Shown here: piece after piece, positions 1 through 7,318 of the stretch | How positions within the stretch are numbered: position 1 is the first letter of the stretch | Layout of the letters: the number at the start of each line of letters is the position of its first letter | Source: DATGLE01 sp035294325 | GTDB taxonomy: Bacteria; Chloroflexota; Ktedonobacteria; Ktedonobacterales; Ktedonobacteraceae | Assembly: GCA_035294325.1 (NCBI GenBank) | Contig: DATGLE010000173.1 | Location: 1 to 8,696, forward strand | Length of the DNA: 8,696 nt | Reading direction: 5' to 3' | Program-made: the position numbers and the translations under genes | Notes under the pieces: generated by a model | The model's database searches: none | What the model was told of the DNA's origin: nothing | Seen by the model: the letters and a program-made list of their open reading frames with translations, nothing else

Positions 1-5
1 GGAGG
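1..5 (+). promoter_or_regulatory. Shine-Dalgarno site of cas10
   Basis: A consensus GGAGG opens the window, with 10 nt between it and the GTG at 16. It decides the start of the first gene: the reading frame is still open upstream of 16, but this site and the family-like N-terminus that follows both favour GTG 16. The nearby ATG at 8 is in another frame. Confidence 0.75.
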
Positions 6-15
6 TAATGCTATC

Positions 16-1728
16 GTGGGGTTGTCACTGATTGCCTTTGATACCGACCACATCAAGGGCTATGTCTTCGCTACCAACAAACTGAAAGAGATTCGCGGCG
101 CCAGTTCGCTCCTCGACTACCTCAACCGCGAGATTATGTGCCAGAAGGCAAAGAAATACGGCGCGGAGTGCATCTACGCCAATGGTGGCTCCGGCCTCTT
201 CTGTATCGATACAGAGCTGGCCGAGCAGTGCGGACGGGAGGTACAGCAGGAATACAGGAACAACACCGCAGGGGGCGCCTCGATTACGTATGTACACGAA
301 CCGCTGCCAGAGGGAAACGAGACCATAGCTGATATTCTGAAGCTGTTGCAGTGGCGGCTGCAAGAGAAAAAGCTGCGTCCCCCCGATTTCATCGCCCTGC
401 CCTCTAACCCCTTCATGCGCCCCTGCGATTCGTGCGGCGTCGAGTACGCAGCGCCAGAGGAAAGCGAGGAGCAGAGAGCGGATATGATTGAACCCGGCGA
501 GCAGGATGAACTCTACTGCAAGATCTGCCAGACGAAGCGCGTGCGCGATAATGATGTAAAAACATTTATCAGCCAGTGGCCGGCTAACCGGCAAAATATA
601 CCGGAGCCTCTATGGGAAAGCATTCTCAACCGTCTGGGGCAGCTAGACTATAAACTGCGGCCCTGGCCTGATTTGCGATCTGCTGACCGGCCTCCCGACT
701 TCAACGCTTTTTCACTCCTTAAGGGCACGAAGAACTATCTTGGATTGATCTATGCGGACGCGAATAATATGGGCCGGGCTATCCAGGAATGTCGCTCCCT
801 TCCGCAGCTCAAAGACTTTGCCACAAGGATCGACAATGCCATCTATGATGCCGTGTGCGCGGCCATCGCGAAATACCTCCGCATCGAGGATCATCTGAAT
901 CCGCAGGCGCTGCATGCGGCGGGCCTCAATGATCCTATCCTGCCATTCGACATCCTGATGCTGGGCGGTGATGACGTGATGATGGTCGTTCCTGCGTCCG
1001 TGGCCTTCGACGTTGCGCTGATGATCGCCGAGAAGTTCCGCGACCTTGCCAGCGATCCCGATACGCCGCGCACGCTCTCTGCTGGTGTGGCGCTCGTACC
1101 CGTCAAGTATCCCTTCGGCCTGGCGCGCAGCATCGTCGAAACAACTTTGAAATTCGCCAAGACGGCCAGCGCGGACGCACGGGCGCAGGCCAGCGGAGCG
1201 CCCGTTGACGATACGCGCATCAACTTCCTCGTGGTGACGGGCGGCAGCAGCAGCAACTTCAAGGCCGTCTATAATTCTGTCTATCATCAACGCCTCGACG
1301 AGATGAAGCAGGAATTCTATGCCACGCTGCGCCCATACTCACCAGACGATCTGCGCCTGCTGCTGGAAGCTATTCGCGGCGGCCACAGGCTGAATCTTGG
1401 GCGCACCAGGCTCCACCAGTTGCGCGAGGCCGTGCTCCAGATGAACCTGTCCACGGCGGTAAGCGAAGGCATGGCGCTGCTCACCAACTGGCGCGAGAAG
1501 CAGCGCAAGTACGTCGTCAGCCAGATCTACGAGTTCGGTGGGAAGCACCAGTTAGCGCGCTGCGATCCGCGCGATCCCGTATCGGGCTTTCCGCGTGTGA
1601 CCTTTCCCTGGTTCAAGGATGGCATACAGGAGGGCCGCGACCTCTACCGCACATCCCTGCTCGATTTTGTGGAATTGTACGACTTTCTCGCCTCTCAAGA
1701 AGTGGAGGATGTGAGTGACGAAGACTGA
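16..1728 (+). CDS. cas10: Cas10 (Cmr2-type large subunit) without HD domain, GGDD cyclase motif intact
   Basis: Large signature subunit of a type III CRISPR effector, 570 aa. The N-terminus has the Cmr2/Cas10 first-palm signature, including FATNKLKEIRGASSLLDYLN at about residues 18-37. A zinc ribbon follows with CxxC pairs at C137/C140 and C168/C171. The second palm begins with YADANNMG (246-253) and carries the nucleotidyl-cyclase motif GGDD at 317-320 (nt 964-975). A helical C-terminal domain (about 420-570) should contact Cas11. In the family, target RNA binding activates this palm to make cyclic oligoadenylates from ATP. No N-terminal HD phosphohydrolase domain is present and the protein is much shorter than HD-containing Cas10 proteins (about 750-1000 aa), which matches subtype III-D and predicts no Cas10 DNase activity. 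It starts at GTG 16, and its end overlaps the next gene by 14 nt. Actual signal chemistry is unknown. Confidence 0.93.
   Translation: MGLSLIAFDTDHIKGYVFATNKLKEIRGASSLLDYLNREIMCQKAKKYGAECIYANGGSGLFCIDTELAEQCGREVQQEYRNNTAGGASITYVHEPLPEGNETIADILKLLQWRLQEKKLRPPDFIALPSNPFMRPCDSCGVEYAAPEESEEQRADMIEPGEQDELYCKICQTKRVRDNDVKTFISQWPANRQNIPEPLWESILNRLGQLDYKLRPWPDLRSADRPPDFNAFSLLKGTKNYLGLIYADANNMGRAIQECRSLPQLKDFATRIDNAIYDAVCAAIAKYLRIEDHLNPQALHAAGLNDPILPFDILMLGGDDVMMVVPASVAFDVALMIAEKFRDLASDPDTPRTLSAGVALVPVKYPFGLARSIVETTLKFAKTASADARAQASGAPVDDTRINFLVVTGGSSSNFKAVYNSVYHQRLDEMKQEFYATLRPYSPDDLRLLLEAIRGGHRLNLGRTRLHQLREAVLQMNLSTAVSEGMALLTNWREKQRKYVVSQIYEFGGKHQLARCDPRDPVSGFPRVTFPWFKDGIQEGRDLYRTSLLDFVELYDFLASQEVEDVSDED
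1704..1708 (+). promoter_or_regulatory. Shine-Dalgarno site of the first cas7-like gene
   Basis: GGAGG lies inside the 3' end of cas10, 6 nt before GTG 1715. It supports that start over the GTG at 1711, which is in the cas10 frame. The downstream gene therefore overlaps the last codons of cas10 and is probably translationally coupled to it. Confidence 0.7.
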
Positions 1729-2533
1729 CCGCATAGAACTTAACTATGAATTGCATTTCATGGCCCCCTTTCACTGCGGAACCGGCCTGCGCGTGGGATT
1801 GATCGATCGCACCGTCGTCCGTGACCATGATGGCTACCTCTACGTGCCTGGATCGACTATCAAGGGCTGCCTGCGCGAACAATGCGAGTGGCTCGCACGC
1901 CTCTATGAAGTGCTGGATCCAGTCATGCGCGAACGCATTGCCAGCCCGCACGAAAAGCAAAACACGCTCCGGGCAAAGGGCCAGCCGGCTACGATGGTGA
2001 CGCGCATCTTTGGCGCGCCCCACCATCCAGGTCGCCTCTTTTTTGAGGATGCGCGGCAGAAGGATGCAGACAAGCAGGAATACGACGACACCAGAGATAG
2101 GAAGACAGGGAAAGGAAGATATAAGAGCCTGCAAACCAGCCTGTATACCCAGGTACGCATAGATCGTCCGACGCGTACAGCCACGCCGGGCGCGCTCTAC
2201 ACCAGCGAATTCGGCGCACCCTCTGCCGGCGCATCCGGCGCCAGGAACTTTGCCTTCGCGGGCAGCATCACCGGCTGGCTTACCTGCACACAGATCGAAA
2301 CGCTGGAGGATGGCCCGACCTACTCTCTGCTGCTCCTGCTGGCGGGCCTGCATATGCTGGACCGGCTGGGCGGCAATAAATCGACGGGCAAGGGCAAGTG
2401 CCGCATTGAGATCAAAGGGTTAAAGATCGAGGACCAGGAGTGTTCAGAGGAGCGCTGGCGCTCCTGGCTCGATCACCTCGAAGCCCTCTCCTACTATTCT
2501 ACCTACGCGGCAAGTCAGGAGGAGGAAGTGTGA
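1715..2533 (+). CDS. cas7: Csm3-like Cas7 backbone RAMP protein
   Basis: A 272-aa RAMP protein of the Cas7/Csm3 type, predicted to polymerise along the crRNA as an effector backbone subunit. Visible hallmarks are VPGSTIKGCLRE (44-55), RIFGAP (97-102), a Csm3-like QVRIDR stretch (146-151) and the glycine-rich RNA-binding loop GGNKSTGKGK (219-228). Counting back from the PGS motif places D31 (nt 1805-1807) at the position of the Csm3 catalytic Asp that cuts target RNA every 6 nt, so this subunit is predicted to be active. Between residues about 111 and 138 there is a very polar insertion rich in D, K and R, probably a flexible thumb loop. The gene overlaps cas10 by 14 nt and csx10 by 4 nt. The Cas7 assignment is firm; its position in the complex is not. 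Confidence 0.88.
   Translation: MTKTDRIELNYELHFMAPFHCGTGLRVGLIDRTVVRDHDGYLYVPGSTIKGCLREQCEWLARLYEVLDPVMRERIASPHEKQNTLRAKGQPATMVTRIFGAPHHPGRLFFEDARQKDADKQEYDDTRDRKTGKGRYKSLQTSLYTQVRIDRPTRTATPGALYTSEFGAPSAGASGARNFAFAGSITGWLTCTQIETLEDGPTYSLLLLLAGLHMLDRLGGNKSTGKGKCRIEIKGLKIEDQECSEERWRSWLDHLEALSYYSTYAASQEEEV
2518..2526 (+). promoter_or_regulatory. Shine-Dalgarno site of csx10
   Basis: A long purine run containing AGGAGG ends a few bases before GTG 2530. It decides that start over an in-frame ATG 90 nt upstream, which would add an N-terminal extension unlike the family and lying inside the preceding gene. GTG 2530 shares its bases with the TGA of that gene in a GTGA overlap. Confidence 0.7.
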
Positions 2534-3825
2534 AAGCTCTTGACACCAGGATAGAAGCGATTGCGCCGCTCGCGCTGCGTTCGGATCACGCTCCCGGCGG
2601 CGCGCAGACCATCAGATATATTCCGGGCACGACCTTTATGGGTGCCCTGGCCGCGATGCATCGCCTGCTCTACCCCAAAAAGGAAGAGCAGTTCGAGCGC
2701 TTTTTCCTGCGCGAGCAGGTCTGCTATCCCAATCTGTATCCCGCCACTTTTAAGGACGAGGACATACAGAACAGCGGCCTTCCCGTGTATCCCGTGCCGA
2801 AGACGGCGCAAAGCTGCAAACGGCATTCCGGTTTCCTGTTTCCCGAAAAAGACAATGATGGGCATGGCGTTCGCGATAGCCTGATCGAGCGCGCGCTATT
2901 CGCTCTCGGCTCACAGCCAGATTACCGGCTGGACAACAAGGCTCTCCTGGATATTCTGGGCAAGCATGAGCGCTGCACTTACCCCGGCTGCGGCGAGGGA
3001 ATGGATCACTTCGACGGCTTCTACCGGCGCGGCGCTATCACAACCCGGCTCAACGACGAAGAGTTGCACCCTAGATTCGCCGCCGAGGTGGAGGGCTATA
3101 CGCGCCTGCGCACACATACCGGCATTCATCGCCTCACAGGCACGGTGCAGGAGGGCATTCTCTACAATCGCCAGGTGTTTGAGGAAGGCATGCGCTTCTT
3201 CGGGACGATCAGGCTGCCCGGCGATGATGAGCTGGTCACGGAACTGCGCAGCTTTCTCTCAGAAGTTGGCTCCGCAGAGCTGTTGCACATCGGAACGGGG
3301 CGTTCGCGCGGCATGGGGAAAGTAGCCCTCTCCGCCGATCCGGTTGAGGAGCAGCCAGATCGTTTCGCAACATTCAGGCAGCGCCTGGATGCCTTCGACA
3401 CACTGATGCGCGAGCAGGCAAAGGAAGACCACTTTCACGGACTGGATGACCATTTCTTCTTTGCCATAACGCTGCACGCGCCCCTGATCCTCTGCGACGA
3501 CCTGCTGCGCTATCGCGGCATGATTGACAGGGAAACATTGACCGCGATGTGCGGGCACGAGCTGCCCGGACTGCGCCTCGTCTACCAGGCCGCCAGCGTG
3601 CGTCGCATTACCGGCTGGCAGGAGCTATGGGGCATGCCGCGCACTAACGAGTATGCCATCGAGATGGGTTCGGTTTTCCTTTTCGCCTGCTCATCCCCCC
3701 TCAATAGCGCCGACTATCGCGCGCTTTTCGACCTTGAAGAGAACGGCGCGGGTCGGCGGCGCGCGGAGGGCTTCGGGCGGCTTTGTGTATCAGATCAATT
3801 TCACCAGGAGATAGTGGCGCGATGA
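2530..3825 (+). CDS. csx10: Csx10-like Cas5-type RAMP protein
   Basis: A 431-aa protein with two RAMP-like halves, recognised as Csx10, the Cas5-type subunit that is diagnostic of subtype III-D. Near the N-terminus are IAPLALRS (11-18) and IPGTTFMGALA (31-41). In the middle are cysteines C96, C149 and C154, which look like a metal site, ending in a FDGFYRRG turn (161-168). A typical Csx10 segment follows, THTGIHRLTGTVQEG (195-209). Two glycine-rich loops are visible: GTGRSRGMG (255-263) at the end of the first half, and GAGRRRAEGFGR (406-417) near the C-terminus. In type III complexes the Cas5-type subunit (Csm4/Cmr3) caps the backbone, binds the crRNA 5' handle and contacts Cas10; the same role is inferred here. 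The start is GTG 2530, with a GTGA overlap before it and an ATGA overlap (3822-3825) after it. Confidence 0.88.
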   Translation: MKALDTRIEAIAPLALRSDHAPGGAQTIRYIPGTTFMGALAAMHRLLYPKKEEQFERFFLREQVCYPNLYPATFKDEDIQNSGLPVYPVPKTAQSCKRHSGFLFPEKDNDGHGVRDSLIERALFALGSQPDYRLDNKALLDILGKHERCTYPGCGEGMDHFDGFYRRGAITTRLNDEELHPRFAAEVEGYTRLRTHTGIHRLTGTVQEGILYNRQVFEEGMRFFGTIRLPGDDELVTELRSFLSEVGSAELLHIGTGRSRGMGKVALSADPVEEQPDRFATFRQRLDAFDTLMREQAKEDHFHGLDDHFFFAITLHAPLILCDDLLRYRGMIDRETLTAMCGHELPGLRLVYQAASVRRITGWQELWGMPRTNEYAIEMGSVFLFACSSPLNSADYRALFDLEENGAGRRRAEGFGRLCVSDQFHQEIVAR

Positions 3826-4292
3826 ATATAGAGATGCAAATTATACGTGAGGTCAACATTCAGGCGCAAAACTTCTATGACGATGCCATCGGCTTTGGCA
3901 ACCATGCGGCCTATGCATTGCGCAGAGAACATCGCTCCCAGTTGACGGGGCTTGAGAATATCGCCAATAGCGCGCTCAAAGTTGCCGATATCCTCGACTA
4001 CATCAAGCGACAGACGGCGCGCTCAAAAGAATCCGAGGGATGGCGCCAGAGTTTTCCGCAGGCCGCGAACCAGCGGGAAGCCTTCGGCCCGGCCCTGCTG
4101 CGCTATCTGGAAGAGGAACTTCCCAAAAAGTGTAAGAGCATTGCCAGGAGGCTCGGGATCGGCGACCAGACGGATGAGGACCGGCAATTACGCCGCAGCA
4201 TCTACCTGCACCTGATCCGCCAGTTCGTGCGCCAGATGGTCATTCAGTACGAGTACTGGCTGACTGTTGGGAACGGGAAGAAGGGAGCGTAG
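3822..4292 (+). CDS. Small helical protein, candidate Cas11-like subunit or III-D accessory protein
   Basis: A 156-aa protein, not recognised with confidence. It is predicted to be mostly alpha-helical, with no signal peptide or membrane segment. The C-terminal half is basic, and its last helix (about 124-148), SIYLHLIRQFVRQMVIQYEY, recalls the aromatic end helix of Csm2/Cas11 proteins. In type III operons a small helical gene next to cas10, cas5 and cas7 usually encodes Cas11, which forms the inner filament along the target RNA. The gene directly downstream is an equal or better Cas11 candidate, so this one could instead be a second small subunit or a family specific to this operon type. ATG 3822 overlaps the csx10 stop as ATGA, with AGGAG at 3806-3810. 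A longer frame from 3783 is less likely because it extends further into csx10. Confidence 0.7.
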   Translation: MNIEMQIIREVNIQAQNFYDDAIGFGNHAAYALRREHRSQLTGLENIANSALKVADILDYIKRQTARSKESEGWRQSFPQAANQREAFGPALLRYLEEELPKKCKSIARRLGIGDQTDEDRQLRRSIYLHLIRQFVRQMVIQYEYWLTVGNGKKGA

Positions 4293-4298
4293 CCGGCC

Positions 4299-4739
4299 AT
4301 GCCTTCGCTCGAACAGTTGCAGAAGATATGGAACCTGAGCGATACCGTGCTCTACCCGGAGGCGGTAGCCTTCATCCGGCGCCTGGTCAATGAGCAGGAA
4401 TGCTCGCCGCTGCCAACAAGCCAGGTGATGGGGCTGCTCAATATTGCGAACGCTCGCAGCTATGGCGAACTGGAGCGCTTCATCCGACACCAGCGAGAGC
4501 GCGACTGGCAGGAATCGAAGAAGGATATCAAGACACTGTATACCGAACTGGAAAAGCTCCTGACGACGATGAAGAACAGGCGGCTCAAGGATGAGTTTCA
4601 CCTGCTGCGCGAGGGCCTGAGCAGCAGGGAGGCGCGTCAGGAAAGCGACGAGCTTATGGCAATGCTGAGCCGCGAATTCATTCAACACCTGGTGGCGGAA
4701 AACGGCCTGCTCGCTCTCGGGCAGGCAAGAAGAAAGTAG
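4299..4739 (+). CDS. Small helical protein, Csm2/Cas11-like candidate
   Basis: A 146-aa, charged, all-helical protein. Residues 38-50, PLPTSQVMGLLNI, resemble the short conserved Csm2 segment in which an L-T-x-S-Q-x-R pattern begins a helix. The rest (about 57-135) is a series of amphipathic helices rich in E, R and K. Length and composition suit Cas11, the small subunit that lines the belly of type III complexes and contacts target RNA and the Cas10 C-terminal domain. The similarity is weak and read by eye, so this is a candidate only. ATG 4299 lies 6 nt after the previous stop, with a GGGAG-type Shine-Dalgarno at 4283-4287. The next gene starts 7 nt downstream, so it sits inside the operon and is probably made in step with the Cas7 proteins. 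Confidence 0.75.
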   Translation: MPSLEQLQKIWNLSDTVLYPEAVAFIRRLVNEQECSPLPTSQVMGLLNIANARSYGELERFIRHQRERDWQESKKDIKTLYTELEKLLTTMKNRRLKDEFHLLREGLSSREARQESDELMAMLSREFIQHLVAENGLLALGQARRK

Positions 4740-4746
4740 GCAGGTT

Positions 4747-5643
4747 ATGATAGAGCAAACGACGCGTTACGATTTACGCAACCGTTACCTCTTTACGGGC
4801 AAGCTGGTCATGCAAACGGCGCTGCATATCGGTGGAGGCAAGGTCACACTGAGCAGCAGCAATAGCCCCATCGTCCTGACACCCGAAGAGATCCCCTTCA
4901 TCCCCGGCTCCAGCTTCAAGGGATCGCTGCGCAGCACCGTCGAGAAGCTCGTCCCAGAGCTTCCCGGCGACTGGCTCTCCTGTGGCCTGATCGAAGCGGG
5001 CGAAGAAGAGATCCAGCGGGCAAAAAAGGAGGGCCGGCGCATCTGCCCGACTGTGCGGCAGCAAGACATCACGCGGCAACTGCGCAGGGCTGAGAGCCGC
5101 GAGGAGCAGGAGGCCATTCGTGATCAGGCGCGCGCCGAACTGTGCGACACATGCAGGCTATTCGGCTCTCCTTTCAGCGCCTCACGCATCGCGATCAACG
5201 ATCTCTACATGCCGCCGGGCGCGTGGAACGGCATCATTCAAATGCGCGACGGCGTTGCCATTGATCGCGACAGCGAGAAGGCGAAGGACCGCCTGAAATA
5301 CGATTTTGAAGTGGTGCCGGCCAGCGCGACCTTCGACCTCGCAATCTCGCTGGAGAACGTCACGGAGCGTGACCTGCAACTGGTCAGCGTTGGCCTGAGC
5401 GAGTTCGTACATGGCTTCGCCACCATCGGCGGGAAGCGTTCGCGCGGGCTGGGCGTCTGTCGCCTGGAAAACCTGCTGGTCTATGAACTCGAACTGAGTG
5501 GCATCGATGAGCGACAGCGCAACCGGCGCCTGCGCAACTATCTGCTCGGGCGCACTCCTGAGGAGCAATTTTCCGGCGCGCTGGATGGTCAGGCATTTCT
5601 GGATAGCCGCATCGCCTCGCTATTCGATGGCGCTGCTCTTTGA
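4747..5643 (+). CDS. cas7: Csx7/Csm3-like Cas7 RAMP protein with catalytic Asp replaced by Asn
   Basis: A 298-aa Cas7-type RAMP protein of the Csx7 (SSO1426-like)/Csm3 group. Hallmarks are LHIGGG (26-31), FIPGSSFKGSLRS (51-63), the CxxC motif CDTCRLFGS (133-141) with C79 and C100 as likely further metal ligands, RIAINDLYM (147-155), MRDGVAIDR (166-174) and the G-rich loop GGKRSRGLG (228-236). In Csm3 the target-cutting Asp lies 15 residues before the Gly of the PGS motif. Here that position is N39 (nt 4861-4863), in the context SSSNSPIV, so this subunit is predicted to bind RNA without cleaving it. A polar stretch at about 82-130 is probably the metal-containing insertion. The gene starts 7 nt after the previous stop without a strong Shine-Dalgarno, which suggests translational coupling. 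It is a clear paralogue of the next gene. Confidence 0.87.
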   Translation: MIEQTTRYDLRNRYLFTGKLVMQTALHIGGGKVTLSSSNSPIVLTPEEIPFIPGSSFKGSLRSTVEKLVPELPGDWLSCGLIEAGEEEIQRAKKEGRRICPTVRQQDITRQLRRAESREEQEAIRDQARAELCDTCRLFGSPFSASRIAINDLYMPPGAWNGIIQMRDGVAIDRDSEKAKDRLKYDFEVVPASATFDLAISLENVTERDLQLVSVGLSEFVHGFATIGGKRSRGLGVCRLENLLVYELELSGIDERQRNRRLRNYLLGRTPEEQFSGALDGQAFLDSRIASLFDGAAL

Positions 5644-5664
5644 TGGAATGGGGAAAAGATCATT

Positions 5665-6678
5665 ATGTTGAAGAAACTGGTGAACGAAGCCTACTTCACG
5701 CTGCGCATTACCACGACGGGGCCGCTGCTCATTCGCTCCGGGCGCGCGACTATCAGCGGCCCGGATATGACGCCGGTGCTGGCCTTTCGCAACGGCCAGC
5801 AGGAGGTTTTCCTGCCCGGCAGCTCGCTTAAAGGCGTCTTCCGCAGCCACAGCGAGAAGATCGTATGCAGCCTGAGGCCGCGCGTCGTCTGCTATCCCTT
5901 TTCGAGCAGCGAGGAGAAAGAGGCGGACCTGGCAGAGCGACGGCGCGACTACCGCGACTCCTGCGGCGCGATGTTTACGCAGCTCGCCAGGAACGAGGAG
6001 AAGCGCCGCGAACTGGAGACGCGTACCGATCTCGTCTACAGGCTCTCGTGTCCGGCCTGCCGCCTCTACGGCTCAACCGGCTTTATCGGGCGCATCGCCA
6101 TCGGCGACGCCTACCTGGCCCCGGATTCCAGGGCGATCACCGAGCAGCGCGATGGAGTCGGCATTGATCGGCTCACAGGCGGCGCCAGCCACGGAGCCAA
6201 ATTCGAGCTTGAGGTGGTGAGTACGGGCGTGAGCTTCGAGACCGCTATCCACCTGCGCAACTTCGAGATCTGGCAGCTTGGCATGCTATTCGTCGTCTTG
6301 CAGGACATGGAAGATGAGTTAATCCGCATCGGCTCCGGGCGCTCGCGTGGTCTGGGCCAGGTCACAGCACGCATCAGCGAGGAGGAGCGCAACGGGAGGC
6401 CAGGCGGTTTTGTCATCAGCAGCATACGCGAGGAAGAGCCGCCCGACGCAGTGTGGGGGTTGGGCCGCTGGCTGAACGACGAAAGCTACGGCACCTGGCA
6501 AAACGACCTGCTGAAACTTGAGCAGCCGGTTGAGCGAAGCCGGCGCGGCATTCGCAGCGAGCGCATCTTCACCGGAGCCGCGCTCACTGATTTGCGCACA
6601 AAGGCTATCCAGCAGTTCGTTGAGCGCATAAAGGCGTGGCCGGAGCAGGAGGAACTGGCGCCCGCGCACAGCCATTAA
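5665..6678 (+). CDS. cas7: Csx7/Csm3-like Cas7 RAMP protein, probable active backbone subunit
   Basis: A 337-aa Cas7-type RAMP protein paralogous to the gene before it. Shared landmarks in the same order are FLPGSSLKGVFRS (49-61), CPACRLYGS (129-137), RIAIGDAYL (143-151), QRDGVGIDRLTGGA (161-174) and the glycine loop GSGRSRGLG (223-231). C68, C76 and C100 may complete a metal site with C129/C132. Before PGSS the sequence GPDMTPVL places D34 (nt 5764-5766) close to the Csm3 catalytic position, with a loop about three residues longer, so cleavage activity is plausible. A C-terminal extension (about 245-337) that the paralogue lacks is charged and may contact a neighbouring subunit. It starts at ATG 5665, 21 nt after the previous gene, with only a weak GGGGA site at 5650-5654. 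Confidence 0.87.
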   Translation: MLKKLVNEAYFTLRITTTGPLLIRSGRATISGPDMTPVLAFRNGQQEVFLPGSSLKGVFRSHSEKIVCSLRPRVVCYPFSSSEEKEADLAERRRDYRDSCGAMFTQLARNEEKRRELETRTDLVYRLSCPACRLYGSTGFIGRIAIGDAYLAPDSRAITEQRDGVGIDRLTGGASHGAKFELEVVSTGVSFETAIHLRNFEIWQLGMLFVVLQDMEDELIRIGSGRSRGLGQVTARISEEERNGRPGGFVISSIREEEPPDAVWGLGRWLNDESYGTWQNDLLKLEQPVERSRRGIRSERIFTGAALTDLRTKAIQQFVERIKAWPEQEELAPAHSH

Positions 6679-6697
6679 CGCCCACATGCATGTAACT

Positions 6698-6704
6698 AGA
6701 GGAG
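6698..6704 (+). promoter_or_regulatory. Shine-Dalgarno site of csx19
   Basis: AGAGGAG lies 11 nt before ATG 6716. It decides that start over an in-frame ATG at 6686, which has no purine-rich site before it and would add ten residues unlike the family. Confidence 0.6.
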
Positions 6705-6715
6705 CCAGAGTTACT

Positions 6716-7318
6716 ATGAGCGAAATACTCTACGCCGGGACAATCGATATTGATAAGATCGAGCCGTTGATCGCCGATTGCCGCTTCCCGGCAAACGCGC
6801 TGTTCCTGGCCGAGCAGCTTCCTGACCGCGCCGTAATCACCCCTTCTGCGCGCTACAACCTGCTGCGCTTCACAGCGCTCGCCGAGGCCCCTTCTCCCGC
6901 CACCTACTCTTCTGGTCGCGTTTTTTACAATGATGCGGAGCTGCGCTGGGAGCGTGAGGGGGATAAGATGCACGTAATCTACCTCGGCTCGCAAGAGCGC
7001 GCTCATGTATTGAGTAGCTACGGGCTGAAAAAGAAGGATGAACTGGAGAAGGAGACGACCAGATATTACTACCTGTTCGGCGAGCGCCTGCGGGGACCTG
7101 ACCTTGAGAAAATCGGCCCGCAGGCCAGGCCGGGCGATTTCGCCGAGGTGCGCATTCCCCGCATTCTGCGCTATCCTGTGCCGCAGGACGAGAAACGCTA
7201 TGTGCGGCTGGCCGTCTGCGAATATAGCGATGCCGCCACGCGCCAGGTCGCGCTCTTTCGCTTTCAGGGCCTTGAGGCGTTTTCGTGGCCTGGAAAACAA
7301 GGGAGCAGATCATCATGA
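6716..7318 (+). CDS. csx19: Csx19-like type III-D CRISPR-associated protein
   Basis: A 200-aa soluble protein recognised as Csx19-like (TIGR03984 type) from motifs and context. The most telling segments are GRVFYNDAELRWER (67-80), YYYLFGERL (117-125), and FAEVRIPRILRYPV (142-155) followed by a conserved-looking CEYSD (168-172). Csx19 genes accompany csx10 in subtype III-D. The protein is a component of characterised III-D complexes, but its exact task is not well defined and it has no obvious catalytic motif here. Its placement between Cas7-type genes supports a structural or assembly role. The chosen start is ATG 6716. The 3' end overlaps the next gene by ATGA (7315-7318), indicating coupled translation. 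Family assignment is moderately confident and any biochemical role is open. Confidence 0.78.
   Translation: MSEILYAGTIDIDKIEPLIADCRFPANALFLAEQLPDRAVITPSARYNLLRFTALAEAPSPATYSSGRVFYNDAELRWEREGDKMHVIYLGSQERAHVLSSYGLKKKDELEKETTRYYYLFGERLRGPDLEKIGPQARPGDFAEVRIPRILRYPVPQDEKRYVRLAVCEYSDAATRQVALFRFQGLEAFSWPGKQGSRSS

Noticed and set aside
25..594. Long open frames on the minus strand antisense to cas10, with others opposite the RAMP genes (for example 1613-2353 and 7264-8097).
   Set aside because: They are antisense to genes with clear family motifs, show no recognisable domains, and are expected shadows in moderately GC-rich coding DNA.
16..1728. The D11-H12 pair near the Cas10 N-terminus as part of an HD nuclease.
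   Set aside because: The order is DH within the first palm signature, not the H...HD...D pattern of the HD family, and there is no room for the domain.
2440..2529. An ATG 90 nt upstream of the chosen csx10 start, giving an N-terminal extension.
   Set aside because: The extension lies wholly within the preceding cas7 gene, is unlike the family N-terminus, and the strong Shine-Dalgarno directly before GTG 2530 supports the shorter form.
6679..6715. The 37-nt gap before csx19 as a possible internal promoter.
   Set aside because: No convincing -35/-10 pair is visible. The stretch is better explained as holding the csx19 ribosome-binding site.
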